DNA from: Ilumatobacter sp963746265 | Lineage (GTDB): Bacteria > Actinomycetota > Acidimicrobiia > Acidimicrobiales > Ilumatobacteraceae | Length of the DNA stretch: 64,000 nt | Assembly: GCA_963746265.1 (NCBI GenBank) | Contig: CAVVAM010000006.1 | Location: 130,840-194,839, forward strand | Reading direction: 5' to 3' | Shown: piece after piece, positions 33,826 through 41,824 of the stretch | Numbering within the stretch: the first letter of the stretch is position 1 | Layout: every line of letters begins with the position of its first letter | Notes under the pieces: model-generated | Database searches by the model: none | Seen by the model: the letters and a program-made list of their open reading frames with translations, nothing else | Told to the model about the DNA's origin: nothing | Made by a program: the position numbers and the translations under genes

Positions 33826-34689
33826 TCAGAACGGCGCGCTCGAGTCCTGCTCGTCGGCGGCGCGGCGGAGCCAACCCGACACCGCCGAGCCGACACCGTC
33901 CAGCTGCTTGTACGCCGCCACATCGGCGGGCATCGAGTCGATCGCATCCGCGAGCGCCATCGCATCGTCGGGGCCGGGCACGTCGACGAGCGGGCACACG
34001 TAGGTTCGGATCGTGAACAGCACGCTGCCGGTGGCAGGCATCCGGCGCAGGGTCTCGCGCTCGACACGCAGGTGGTGAGCCGACGCCGGCACGGACGCGG
34101 GTCGGGGCGGCGCGGTGCCGTCGGTGGGCTGGTAGAGATCGTCGGTGTCGATCACGCCCCATCCGAGCCGCCAGTACGATCGTTCCGGCGTCAGCCGGTC
34201 GAAGAAGCGGTCGATCGGAGCTTCGAGGTGCTCGTTGAGGCGTGCGACCGGCGCATGGATCTCGGTCATCGTCTGCCCGATCTTCGAAGCGAGATCCCAC
34301 CGATTCGGAAAGCACACACTTCCTCCTCCGCACACCAGCCGGCCGTCCCGTTCGACGAGCAGGACCAGATCCTCCTGCACGAGCCGTGCCGCGGCGTCGA
34401 GCGGGTGCAGATCGAGGTCGGGGGCGGCGACCCGCCGGTCGTCGAGCGAAGTGAGGTGGGCGACGATCGCATCGTGGACCTCGGTCGACTCGACGACGAC
34501 GTCGTCGAGTGCGCGGAACGCCGTCGTCGGGTGATCGGCCATCACCTGCCGCTTGCGTTCGACCATGGCGTCGTACTCGTCATCGAGCTGCAGCCACTCG
34601 TCGAGGTCGAGCGGTCGCAGGCCGAGCCGCCACCGGAACGGCGCCGGCGCGACATCGAGGTAGGGCTGGTATCGCGGTCGGCTCGACAC
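33826..34689 (-). CDS. DUF3445 haem-dependent oxidative N-demethylase-like protein
   Basis: 287-aa protein (GTG start) of the DUF3445 family, whose characterised members are haem-dependent N-demethylases. The family order is visible: an N-terminal WRLGLRPLDLDEWLQLDDEYDAMVERKRQ, a middle VQEDLVLLVERDGRLVCGGGSVCFPNRWDLASKIG segment (the typical CFPS/N-W block), then IHAPV and YWRLGWGVIDTD, and finally LRVERETLRRMPATGSVLFTIRTYV. Length is slightly below that of many members (about 300-330). TAGAGT 6 bases before the GTG suggests a leaderless mRNA. No partner reductase gene lies next to it, so the in vivo electron donor and substrate are not indicated. Confidence 0.8.
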   Translation of the reverse strand: MSSRPRYQPYLDVAPAPFRWRLGLRPLDLDEWLQLDDEYDAMVERKRQVMADHPTTAFRALDDVVVESTEVHDAIVAHLTSLDDRRVAAPDLDLHPLDAAARLVQEDLVLLVERDGRLVCGGGSVCFPNRWDLASKIGQTMTEIHAPVARLNEHLEAPIDRFFDRLTPERSYWRLGWGVIDTDDLYQPTDGTAPPRPASVPASAHHLRVERETLRRMPATGSVLFTIRTYVCPLVDVPGPDDAMALADAIDSMPADVAAYKQLDGVGSAVSGWLRRAADEQDSSAPF

Positions 34690-34751
34690 GCCCCCACTCT
34701 ACGAGCCGGGTTCGATTCCGAAGGCGCCGGGGCCGGCGGACACCCCGTCGG

Positions 34752-34766
34752 TACCCTCGTACACGT
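34752..34766 (+). promoter_or_regulatory. -10-like element before the SNF2 gene
   Basis: TACCCT at 34752-34757 ends nine bases before the ATG, in the 77-base gap between divergent genes. This fits a short-leader or leaderless transcript, as seen at several other genes here. No -35 element or dyad stands out. Confidence 0.35.
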
Positions 34767-37727
34767 ATGTCCCGCGAGCGTGCGCCCTTCGTCGCCCAGG
34801 GCACCTGGCGTTCGGGTTCGTTGCACGTGTGGGGATGGAACGGCGAGTCGCCCGCGTCTGCGGCGTGGTTGTACGGGGGGTTCAGCCGCTGGAGCGCCGA
34901 CGCCGAGGCCGGCTGGCACGACTCGCCGATCAGCTACGGCGAGCTCGGCCGCATCCAACTCGAGCTACCCGGTGGTGGACAGCGATCGGTGCCGGCGGTC
35001 CGCCTCGATCCGTTCGGTGCGTCGGTGTGGTTGTCCGAGACGCCGACCGGTGACCAGATCTCGCCGTCGCTCGCCTGGTTCGCGTCCCTGACCTCACTGG
35101 CGGTGCGACTCGTCGGTCATCGCCGAGTCGTGCCCGAGGTGCTCGACGAAGGGCCGTTCACGGTCGCTCGCTGGCGACCGGTGCTGACACCCGCACTCGA
35201 CGAGTGCCTCGCCCACGCCGCAGCGTGCGCGCCGGCGATCTGCCGCAACGGCACGTCGGCGGCGACGACCGACATCGTTCAGGCGCTCGTCGACGGTCTC
35301 GCACGTGCCGTGCTGCACCACGGCGGATGGAAACCCGATCTCGGACGGCAGCGGTCGGCCGAGGTGCAGGCGCTCCGTGCGGTGTTCGCCGCTCTCGCCA
35401 AGCACGACCCGGTGATCCGAACCGGCTCCGACGAGTTCGCGCACACGTTGGCCGACCTGACCCGCACGCTCGAACGCCACCACCTCCGACTCGCCGGCGA
35501 ACCGGTCGTGCGCGGACGGCTCAGGCTCACGCTGCCCGACGACCCCGGCGACCCCTGGCTGGTCGAACTCGAGCTCGTCGACGACAGTGACCCAGGTCGA
35601 TGGTGCACCGCCGACGACGTCTGGAACGCATCGGCCCGGGCGGTCGACCTCGCCGGCAGCGAATCGCGACGGTCGAAGCTCGTCGACGAGGTCAGCTCGT
35701 TGGCCGACCTGGTCGCCCCGGCCGTCCCGGGGCTGGCCGACCTCGCGACCCAGCACGAGCCGTGCGCGGTCGAGCTCGATCTCACCGACGCGGACGACTT
35801 CATCGACGTCGCCCCCGCCGTGCTCGACCGCCTCGGTGTCGAGCTGATCGGCCCCGAGCATCTCGTGACCGCAAAGGTGGCGGTGCGGGCAACTGCCAGC
35901 GAGTCGCCGAAGGACGACCGCAAGGCTCGCTTCGGCAAGGAAGCGTTGGTCGAGTGGCAGGCGATCATCGACGACACACCCATCTCCGAGGCCGAGCTGG
36001 CGCGCGCCGAGGCGGCCGGCACCACGCTGATGCGAGCCGGGCATCGCTGGGTCAGGATCGACCCGGCCGGTCTGCGTCGTGCGAGACAGCTGCTCGACGA
36101 GCAGCTCGCGAGGCCGACGGTCGGTGCGGTCGACCTGCTGCGGCTGGCAGCCGGTCACTCACCCGACGGCGAGACGGCCGTCGAGCTCGTGGCCCGGCCC
36201 GTCGTCGACGTCGCCCCGACCGGTGATCGGTCGCCCGAGCCCGACTCGAACTGGATCCGGTCGCTCATCGAGGGCCTCCCGGACGAACGGCTGGAGGAGG
36301 TCGGCGAGTCCGCCGAGTTCGTCGGGGAGCTCCGCCACTACCAGCGTCGTGGTCTCGGCTGGATGCAGTTCCTCGCCCGCGTCGGGTTGGGCGGCTGCCT
36401 GGCGGACGACATGGGCCTCGGCAAGACCGCGACCACGTTGGCGCACCTGGTCGAACGCCCGGGCCCCCATCTCGTGGTCTGCCCGCTGAGCGTGGTGCAC
36501 AACTGGGAGTCCGAATCCCGCCGGTTCACGCCGGGTCTGTCGGTCGTGGTGCATCACGGGCCCGGTCGGCAACAGGGTGACCCGGCACTGTTCGGGCTCG
36601 CCGACGCGAACCTGGTGATCACGACCTACGGCTTGCTGCCGCGCGACGTCGATGCCCTGTCGGCGATCGACTGGACGACGGTCGTGCTCGACGAGGCGCA
36701 GATGGTGAAGAACCCCTCGACGAAAGCGGCCAGGGCGGTGCGGCGGCTGGGCGCCGCGCAGAAGCTCGCGCTGACCGGTACACCGGTCGAGAACCGCCTG
36801 TCCGAACTGTGGGCGATCCTCGATGCGTGCAATCCCGGTCTGCTCGGGAGCCAGAAGAACTTCCGGGAACAGTACGCCGGGCCGATCGAGCGAAACAGCG
36901 ATCCCGACGCTGCGGCTCGGCTCCGCACCCTCACGCAGCCGTTCGTGCTGCGACGCACCAAGGCCGACCGGCGGCTGCTCCCCGACCTTCCCGACAAGAT
37001 CGAGCAGATTGCCTACGCCCAGCTCACCAAGGAGCAGGCGGTGCTGTACCAGCAGGTGGTCGACCAACTCCTCGTCGACGCCAAGGAGACGGAAGGAATG
37101 CAGCGTCGGGGTCGGGTCCTGGCCGCCCTGACTCGGCTGAAGCAGATCTGCAATCACCCGGCGCACGCACTCAAGGACGGGTCACGTCTCGTCGGCCGGT
37201 CCGGCAAGCTGAACCGTTTCGACGAATTGGTCGACGAACTGCTCGATCTCGACGAGCGTGCCCTCGTGTTCACACAGTTCCGCGAGATGGGTGAGCTCCT
37301 CCAGGTCCACGTCCGGGATCGGTTCTCGATCGCCGCGCCGTTCTTGCACGGTGGCGTGTCGAAGACAGCCCGCGACCGCATGGTGGCCGACTTCCAGTCG
37401 GGCGATGCGCCACCGCTGCTGCTCGTCTCACTGAAGGCGGGTGGCACGGGGCTCAACCTCACCGCGGCGAGCCAGGTGATCCACTATGACCGTTGGTGGA
37501 ACCCCGCCGTCGAGGATCAGGCCACCGACCGAGCGTGGCGACTCGGCCAGCAACGGACCGTCAACGTGCACAAGCTCGTGTGCCAGGGCACGGTCGAGGA
37601 ACGGATCGGGCAGGTGATCGACGAGAAACGTGCGATCGCCGACGCAGTGATCGGAACGGGTGAAGCCTGGTTGTCGGAGTTGTCGACCGAGGACCTCGCC
37701 GACCTGGTGTTGCTGGAGGGACCGTGA
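34767..37727 (+). CDS. SNF2-family DEAD-like helicase/ATPase (bacterial type)
   Basis: 986-aa Swi2/Snf2 double-stranded DNA translocase. The N-terminal half contains the bacterial SNF2-associated domain (PF12419-like; the segment LVDEVSSLADLVAPAVPGLA to ELIGPEHLV). The ATPase has motif I DDMGLGKT (about residue 546), VCPLSVVHNWESE, motif II DEAQ in VVLDEAQMVKNP (about 641), LTGTPVENRLSELW and QPFVLRRTKADR. The C-terminal helicase lobe has RALVFTQFREMG, FLHGGVSKTARDRM, LVSLKAGGTGLNLT and the final DRAWRLGQQRTVNVHKLV (QxxRxxR-type motif VI). Start ATG 34767; the longer open frame upstream is compositionally unlike the gene. It is paired with a SWIM protein immediately downstream, a frequent bacterial association whose biological role (repair or transcription) is not settled. 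Confidence 0.93.
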   Translation: MSRERAPFVAQGTWRSGSLHVWGWNGESPASAAWLYGGFSRWSADAEAGWHDSPISYGELGRIQLELPGGGQRSVPAVRLDPFGASVWLSETPTGDQISPSLAWFASLTSLAVRLVGHRRVVPEVLDEGPFTVARWRPVLTPALDECLAHAAACAPAICRNGTSAATTDIVQALVDGLARAVLHHGGWKPDLGRQRSAEVQALRAVFAALAKHDPVIRTGSDEFAHTLADLTRTLERHHLRLAGEPVVRGRLRLTLPDDPGDPWLVELELVDDSDPGRWCTADDVWNASARAVDLAGSESRRSKLVDEVSSLADLVAPAVPGLADLATQHEPCAVELDLTDADDFIDVAPAVLDRLGVELIGPEHLVTAKVAVRATASESPKDDRKARFGKEALVEWQAIIDDTPISEAELARAEAAGTTLMRAGHRWVRIDPAGLRRARQLLDEQLARPTVGAVDLLRLAAGHSPDGETAVELVARPVVDVAPTGDRSPEPDSNWIRSLIEGLPDERLEEVGESAEFVGELRHYQRRGLGWMQFLARVGLGGCLADDMGLGKTATTLAHLVERPGPHLVVCPLSVVHNWESESRRFTPGLSVVVHHGPGRQQGDPALFGLADANLVITTYGLLPRDVDALSAIDWTTVVLDEAQMVKNPSTKAARAVRRLGAAQKLALTGTPVENRLSELWAILDACNPGLLGSQKNFREQYAGPIERNSDPDAAARLRTLTQPFVLRRTKADRRLLPDLPDKIEQIAYAQLTKEQAVLYQQVVDQLLVDAKETEGMQRRGRVLAALTRLKQICNHPAHALKDGSRLVGRSGKLNRFDELVDELLDLDERALVFTQFREMGELLQVHVRDRFSIAAPFLHGGVSKTARDRMVADFQSGDAPPLLLVSLKAGGTGLNLTAASQVIHYDRWWNPAVEDQATDRAWRLGQQRTVNVHKLVCQGTVEERIGQVIDEKRAIADAVIGTGEAWLSELSTEDLADLVLLEGP

Positions 37728-37815
37728 GCCGACATGGCGTTCCCCGGTCCCGCACGCCGTTGCCGGACGCTTGTTCGCTGGCGCTTCCTCGCTCGCATCG
37801 GACAGGGAGGTTCTC

Positions 37816-38523
37816 GTGAGCCGACCTCGCAAGCCGTACGGCCAGAACCCACCGGGCCGGCTACTCGGCACCATGATCAAAGTGCTCGCGGCCGAGATGA
37901 GCGATCAGGGTCGACTGGCGCGGGGCAAGCGGTACTGGGCCGACGACGCCGTGCTCGACATCGTCGTCGGCCACGGTGCGGTCACCGCCGAGATCCAGGG
38001 TTCACGACAGCAGCCGTACGTGGTCACCATCGAAGCCAGTGGCGGTTCCGGGGTGCCGGGAAAGCGTGAGGTCTGGGCCCAGTGCACCTGCCCGGACGAC
38101 GCCGGCACCGGCGCCGACCTGTGCAAGCACGCCGTCGCGGCGTTCTTCGCACTGGCCGACGAGGTCACGATCGATCCCGAACTCGTCGACCGGTGGCGCC
38201 ACACGGCGCGTCGGGCCCGCGAACCCGAGCCGGCGACTGCCGATGACGTGACCGAGCTCGCCCCCGCCACGGTCGGCCGGTCCGATGGGGACGACGACGG
38301 AGCCGATGACAACGAGAGCGGTCGCGGTGCGGACGTGATCGAGTTGCGGCCCCGACGTGATGCCGATGCCGACGTGATCTCGCGGCTGCTACGGGCGCCG
38401 GCCGGCGCGTCGCCACCCACCTTCCCCGAGGTCGACGATCTCGATCACGGTCCGATCCGCAACCGGCAACTGGCCGACGTGCTCGACGACGCACTCGACC
38501 ACCTCGCGATCCGCTGGGAGTGA
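37816..38523 (+). CDS. SWIM zinc-finger protein, partner of the SNF2 helicase
   Basis: 235-aa protein with a SWIM-type zinc finger: WAQCTCPDDAGTGADLCKHAVAAFFALAD gives the CxCx(n)CxH ligand set at about residues 94-110. The N-terminal PYGQNPPGRLLGTMIKVLAAEMSDQGRLARGKRYWADDAVLDIVV is a common start for SNF2-linked SWIM proteins. The C-terminal half is acidic and low in complexity (DGDDDGADDNESG) and ends with a helical tail. The GTG at 37816 was chosen because GGGAGG lies 5 bases before it; an earlier in-frame start would add unrelated sequence. SWIM domains bind DNA or proteins. Here it probably guides the upstream SNF2 ATPase. Confidence 0.88.
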   Translation: MSRPRKPYGQNPPGRLLGTMIKVLAAEMSDQGRLARGKRYWADDAVLDIVVGHGAVTAEIQGSRQQPYVVTIEASGGSGVPGKREVWAQCTCPDDAGTGADLCKHAVAAFFALADEVTIDPELVDRWRHTARRAREPEPATADDVTELAPATVGRSDGDDDGADDNESGRGADVIELRPRRDADADVISRLLRAPAGASPPTFPEVDDLDHGPIRNRQLADVLDDALDHLAIRWE

Positions 38524-38733
38524 GGCGCGCCTGGGTGCTCCCGCCGCATCTCGGATCATGAGCTGCGCCACGTCGCACCGATCGTCGCGGGGTCGATGGT
38601 GCCGAAGTGCCCTACCCGCTGTCCACCCGCCGGGCGGATCGTTGAGTCGAGGAGTCGTGCGCCCGCAGCGGGAACGTCCGTCCGGTCCCCCGTGGACCGA
38701 ATCGTGGAGTGCCGACTCGGACAGGAGGGTCCG
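38524..38733. other. Intergenic region with a small dyad
   Basis: About 210 bases. A 6-bp inverted repeat (CGGTCC at 38683-38688, GGACCG at 38694-38699) lies 35 bases before the next ATG and could be an operator. No gene is supported. Confidence 0.35.
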
Positions 38734-39285
38734 ATGAAGAAGATCTCTCGCATCGTCGGGGTTGCGACACTGCTGCTGCTGGCGACCGCCGGCCCGGCGT
38801 GGGCGGCCCAGAAGCCGGGCCATCCGGTACCCGTCAAGGGAACCGTGTTGGCCTTGGAGAACGGGCAAGCGGCCCCGGTCGATTGCCCCGCTGAGGCCGA
38901 ATGGCGGTTCTCCAGCTGGGGTACGGGACAGATGTCCCATCTCGGCAGGGTCGAGCTGTTCCTCACGCAGTGCTCGTACTTCGGTCCTGACGGGAAGGTG
39001 ATCAGCGACGGAACGACCACCTTCACCGCCGCCAACGGCGACGAACTCGTGATCGCTCAGCACGCCACCTCCCAGATCGTCGGAGACGCCGATGGCTTCA
39101 CCCTCGAGGGAACGTGGATCGTCGCCGACGGCTCCGGGCGATTCGCGCAGGCAACGGGATCCGGTGAGATCGGCGCAGTCGGGGACATCCCCAGTGATGT
39201 CACCGTGTTCGACCTCCCCGTTGGCGCCACGTTGTGGAACTTCACCGGCAAGATCGCCTATCACGCGTCCGATCGGTCCGGTTAG
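38734..39285 (+). CDS. Small secreted protein of unknown function
   Basis: 183-aa protein with a clear Sec signal peptide: MKKISRIVGVATLLLLATAGPAWA, with AWA-A as a likely signal peptidase I site (after residue 24). The ATG at 38734 follows AGGAGGG by four bases. The mature domain is beta-rich, with TTTFTAANGDELVIA and then GTWIVADGSGRFAQATGSGEIGAVG. The pattern G-x-G-R-F-A-x-A-T-G is seen in several barrel-like secreted families, so a calycin-type or allene-oxide-cyclase-like barrel is possible but unproven. Two cysteines (VDCPAE, TQCSYF) could form a disulphide. It stands alone, with intergenic stretches on both sides. Confidence 0.75.
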   Translation: MKKISRIVGVATLLLLATAGPAWAAQKPGHPVPVKGTVLALENGQAAPVDCPAEAEWRFSSWGTGQMSHLGRVELFLTQCSYFGPDGKVISDGTTTFTAANGDELVIAQHATSQIVGDADGFTLEGTWIVADGSGRFAQATGSGEIGAVGDIPSDVTVFDLPVGATLWNFTGKIAYHASDRSG

Positions 39286-39764
39286 CAGGCTGCGGAAGAG
39301 CGACGTGTTCGGTCGATCGGCGATCCATCTACCTGGTATTTCGCAACCGGGAATCTGCCGATATCAGCGTTCTGCAGCACCCTGTTGGCAGTTGAAACCG
39401 ACGCCGGCGGCGGGCCCCGGTATCGCCAGACGAGCGGCCCGGGTGCACCCGCTCCGTGCACCGGGTGACGGCGGCCCGCGACGGCATTGCCGGCCCGGAT
39501 CCGACCCGCTCGGACATCTCGGCGAGGTTCCCGATCGACAGCACGCGGTATCCGGTGCAGCGTCGGCCGCGGAGTCGACGTCAGTCTTGCGCAGGACGCA
39601 TCGTCGGTTGCCGGACTCCGCCGTCACCGATCCGCCGGCGTGCGACAGGGCTCACGTCGCCTGACGCGCCAGGAGCAGCCCGCCGGAGGTCGATGCCGAC
39701 GACATGGCCACGAACGGGGCAGGGATGAGCACCCGGAGTGGGGATCGGGTCCTACACTCGGCGC
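39286..39764. other. Gene-free stretch upstream of the MoxR operon
   Basis: About 480 bases. Short open frames exist on both strands but none has a ribosome site, family motif or codon pattern that I can support. A partial dyad GGTGCAC / GTGCACC lies near 39442-39462. Nothing else is visible apart from the promoter immediately before the MoxR gene. Confidence 0.5.
39752..39757 (+). promoter_or_regulatory. -10 element of the MoxR-DUF58 operon (leaderless)
   Basis: TACACT ends seven bases before the ATG at 39765, placing the transcript start at or next to the A of the start codon. The same hexamer at the same spacing precedes engB. Confidence 0.5.
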
Positions 39765-40715
39765 ATGTCGGGTGACATCGCAGCCGTCGTTCAGGCCCTC
39801 GTCGACAACGTCGACGGGGTCGTTCGCGGCAAACATCACGAGATCCGGATGGCGATCGCCTGCCTGCTCACCGAGGGGCACCTGCTCCTCGACGACGTGC
39901 CCGGGACCGGCAAGACCTCGCTGGCCAAGGCGATCGCCGGATCGATCGGCGGAACCTGGAAGCGGGTGCAGTTCACGCCCGACCTGCTGCCCAGCGACAT
40001 CACCGGTGTGATGGTGTACGACCAGTCATCGGGCCTGTTCAACTTCCGTGAGGGTCCCGTGTTCGCCAACGTGATGATCGGCGACGAGATCAATCGCGGC
40101 AGCCCGAAGACCCAGTCGGCGCTGCTCGAGGTCATGGAGGAGCGACAGGTGACCGCTGATGGTGTCGCCCGTCCGGTTCCGCGCCCGTTCTTCGTCCTGG
40201 CGACGCAGAACCCCCGCGACTTCCAGGGTACGTTCCCGTTGCCCGACGTGCAGCTCGATCGGTTCACGATGCGGATCAGCCTCGGCTACACCGACCACAA
40301 CACCGAGGTGCGGGTCCTGGAGGACTACTCGCGTGAGACCCGCGATCGGGCCGTGAGCGCGGTCACCGACGCTGCGACGCTCGAAGGGGTGATCGCACAG
40401 GTCGACCACATCGAGGTCGCACAGGGCGTCCACGACTACATCGTCCGGATCGCGGAGTCGACCCGGTCGCATCCCGACCTCCGGCTCGGCGTCTCGACGC
40501 GCGGCACGATCGCGCTGCTCCACGCGGCACGTGCCTGGGCCGCCACCGCCGAACGGGACTACGTGACACCCGACGACGTTCAAGACGTCGCGCCTGCCGT
40601 GTGCTCGCACCGGATCGCTCTGACGCCGGAGGCCGAACTCCGCGGTTCGGACACCGACACGATCATGGCGAACCTGCTCGACGAGGTGCCCGTGCCACGC
40701 AGCCGCGAGGGCTGA
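39765..40715 (+). CDS. MoxR-family AAA+ ATPase
   Basis: 316-aa AAA+ ATPase of the MoxR class, thought to act as a chaperone-like activator of protein complexes together with DUF58 or VWA proteins. Visible motifs: VVRGKHHEIRMAIACLLTEGHLLLDDVPGTGKTSLAKAIA (Walker A GTGKT), FTPDLLPSDITGV, EGPVFANVMIGDEINRGSPKTQSALLEVMEERQVT (Walker B and the MoxR hallmark), FFVLATQNPRDFQGTFPLPDVQLDRF (sensor 1 and arginine-finger region). The ATG at 39765 is chosen because the TACACT element lies just before it; the longer frame from 39738 would include the promoter. Its stop overlaps the DUF58 start (TGATG). Confidence 0.93.
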   Translation: MSGDIAAVVQALVDNVDGVVRGKHHEIRMAIACLLTEGHLLLDDVPGTGKTSLAKAIAGSIGGTWKRVQFTPDLLPSDITGVMVYDQSSGLFNFREGPVFANVMIGDEINRGSPKTQSALLEVMEERQVTADGVARPVPRPFFVLATQNPRDFQGTFPLPDVQLDRFTMRISLGYTDHNTEVRVLEDYSRETRDRAVSAVTDAATLEGVIAQVDHIEVAQGVHDYIVRIAESTRSHPDLRLGVSTRGTIALLHAARAWAATAERDYVTPDDVQDVAPAVCSHRIALTPEAELRGSDTDTIMANLLDEVPVPRSREG

Positions 40716-41824
40716 TGCTCACCCGGTCGGGCCTCGGCGCGGTCGCCGCCGCCGTCGTGATGGCGATCTGTGGCGTCTGGTGGCGGTACGAGGAACTCCT
40801 GGTCGCGGCCGTCGCCGTCGCCGCCGTCGCCGCCGTTTCGCTCTGGAGTGCGCGGGCCGCGCAGCGCGCCGAAGTAATACGGACCGTCTCGTCGCCGCGC
40901 GTGGCACGGGGCGACCCGATCCGCGCAGTCTATCGGATCACGAACCCGGGCCGCCGCCGACTCGCACCGGTGACGATCGTCGACCACTGCGACGAACAGG
41001 AGGTTCGGGTTCCGGTGGGCGAGATCGCGCCGGACGATCGCACCGAGGTGATGGGCCTGATCCCGACGCGGCGACGAGGGGTGTTCCCGATCGGGCCGTG
41101 GTCGATCGAGCGGATCGACCCGTTCGGCCTCGCCGTCGGTCGCCGCCGGGGCCGCATCCCGGGTCGGATCATCGTGCACCCACGGATCTATCCGCTCGGC
41201 GGACCGTACGGCGCGATGCACACGATCGAGGACGACGCCGTCGTGCGGACCGCGGCGTCGGATCCGCTCAGCGGTTTCGTGTCGCTGCGCGAATACGTCG
41301 ACGGCGACGACCCGCGGCTGATCCACTGGCCGACGTCGGCCCGGATGGGGACGTTGATGCTCCGCGAGCACGTCGAGCTGCGGCGCCCCGAGTTCACCGT
41401 GGTGCTCGACGCACTCGACCACGTCGCCACCGCGGAGGACTTCGAGGAGATGGTCGACGTCGCCGCATCCGTCGCCGTGCACGCGCTGTCGAGCGGTGTC
41501 ACGGTCAGGCTGCGAACGACCGCACGCGAGCACCCCGGTGTGCGGCGCGCACTCGATCGTGACACGCAGGTCCTCGACCTCCTGACCCCGGTGCGGCAGT
41601 GTGACGAGACGACCGCGCTCGCCCTGGCCGAGGTGTTCCACGGCGGTCTCGATCACACCACGATCGTGCTGGTCACCGGTCCGCTGGGTCCGTCGACGAC
41701 GTTGCCGCGGGCCGACAAGCTCACCGTGATCAGGATCGGCGCCGGTGCGGCGTCCGGGGTCGGGATCTCGATGGCGGCGAGCGACGCCGTCGAGTTCGTC
41801 CAGCGGTGGCGACCATGGACGTGA
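40715..41824 (+). CDS. DUF58 membrane-anchored protein
   Basis: 369-aa protein with an N-terminal hydrophobic pair (LGAVAAAVVMAICGVWW and LLVAAVAVAAVAAVSLW). An extracytoplasmic-type beta segment follows (EVIRTVSSPRVARGDPIRAVYRITNPGRRRL). The DUF58 core is FVSLREYVDGDDPRLIHWPTSARMGTLMLREHVE, with the family hallmark of a R-x-Y-x-x-G-D-D-x-R-x-I-x-W motif. It overlaps the MoxR gene by one base and the next gene by ten, so the three are one transcript. DUF58 proteins are presumed partners of MoxR ATPases, contacting the transglutaminase-like membrane protein; no enzymatic role is known. Confidence 0.9.
   Translation: MLTRSGLGAVAAAVVMAICGVWWRYEELLVAAVAVAAVAAVSLWSARAAQRAEVIRTVSSPRVARGDPIRAVYRITNPGRRRLAPVTIVDHCDEQEVRVPVGEIAPDDRTEVMGLIPTRRRGVFPIGPWSIERIDPFGLAVGRRRGRIPGRIIVHPRIYPLGGPYGAMHTIEDDAVVRTAASDPLSGFVSLREYVDGDDPRLIHWPTSARMGTLMLREHVELRRPEFTVVLDALDHVATAEDFEEMVDVAASVAVHALSSGVTVRLRTTAREHPGVRRALDRDTQVLDLLTPVRQCDETTALALAEVFHGGLDHTTIVLVTGPLGPSTTLPRADKLTVIRIGAGAASGVGISMAASDAVEFVQRWRPWT

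Noticed and set aside
39456..39728. Short plus-strand gene upstream of the MoxR gene
   Set aside because: Arg/Pro-rich translation, no ribosome site, no motif; several equally good frames overlap it on both strands.
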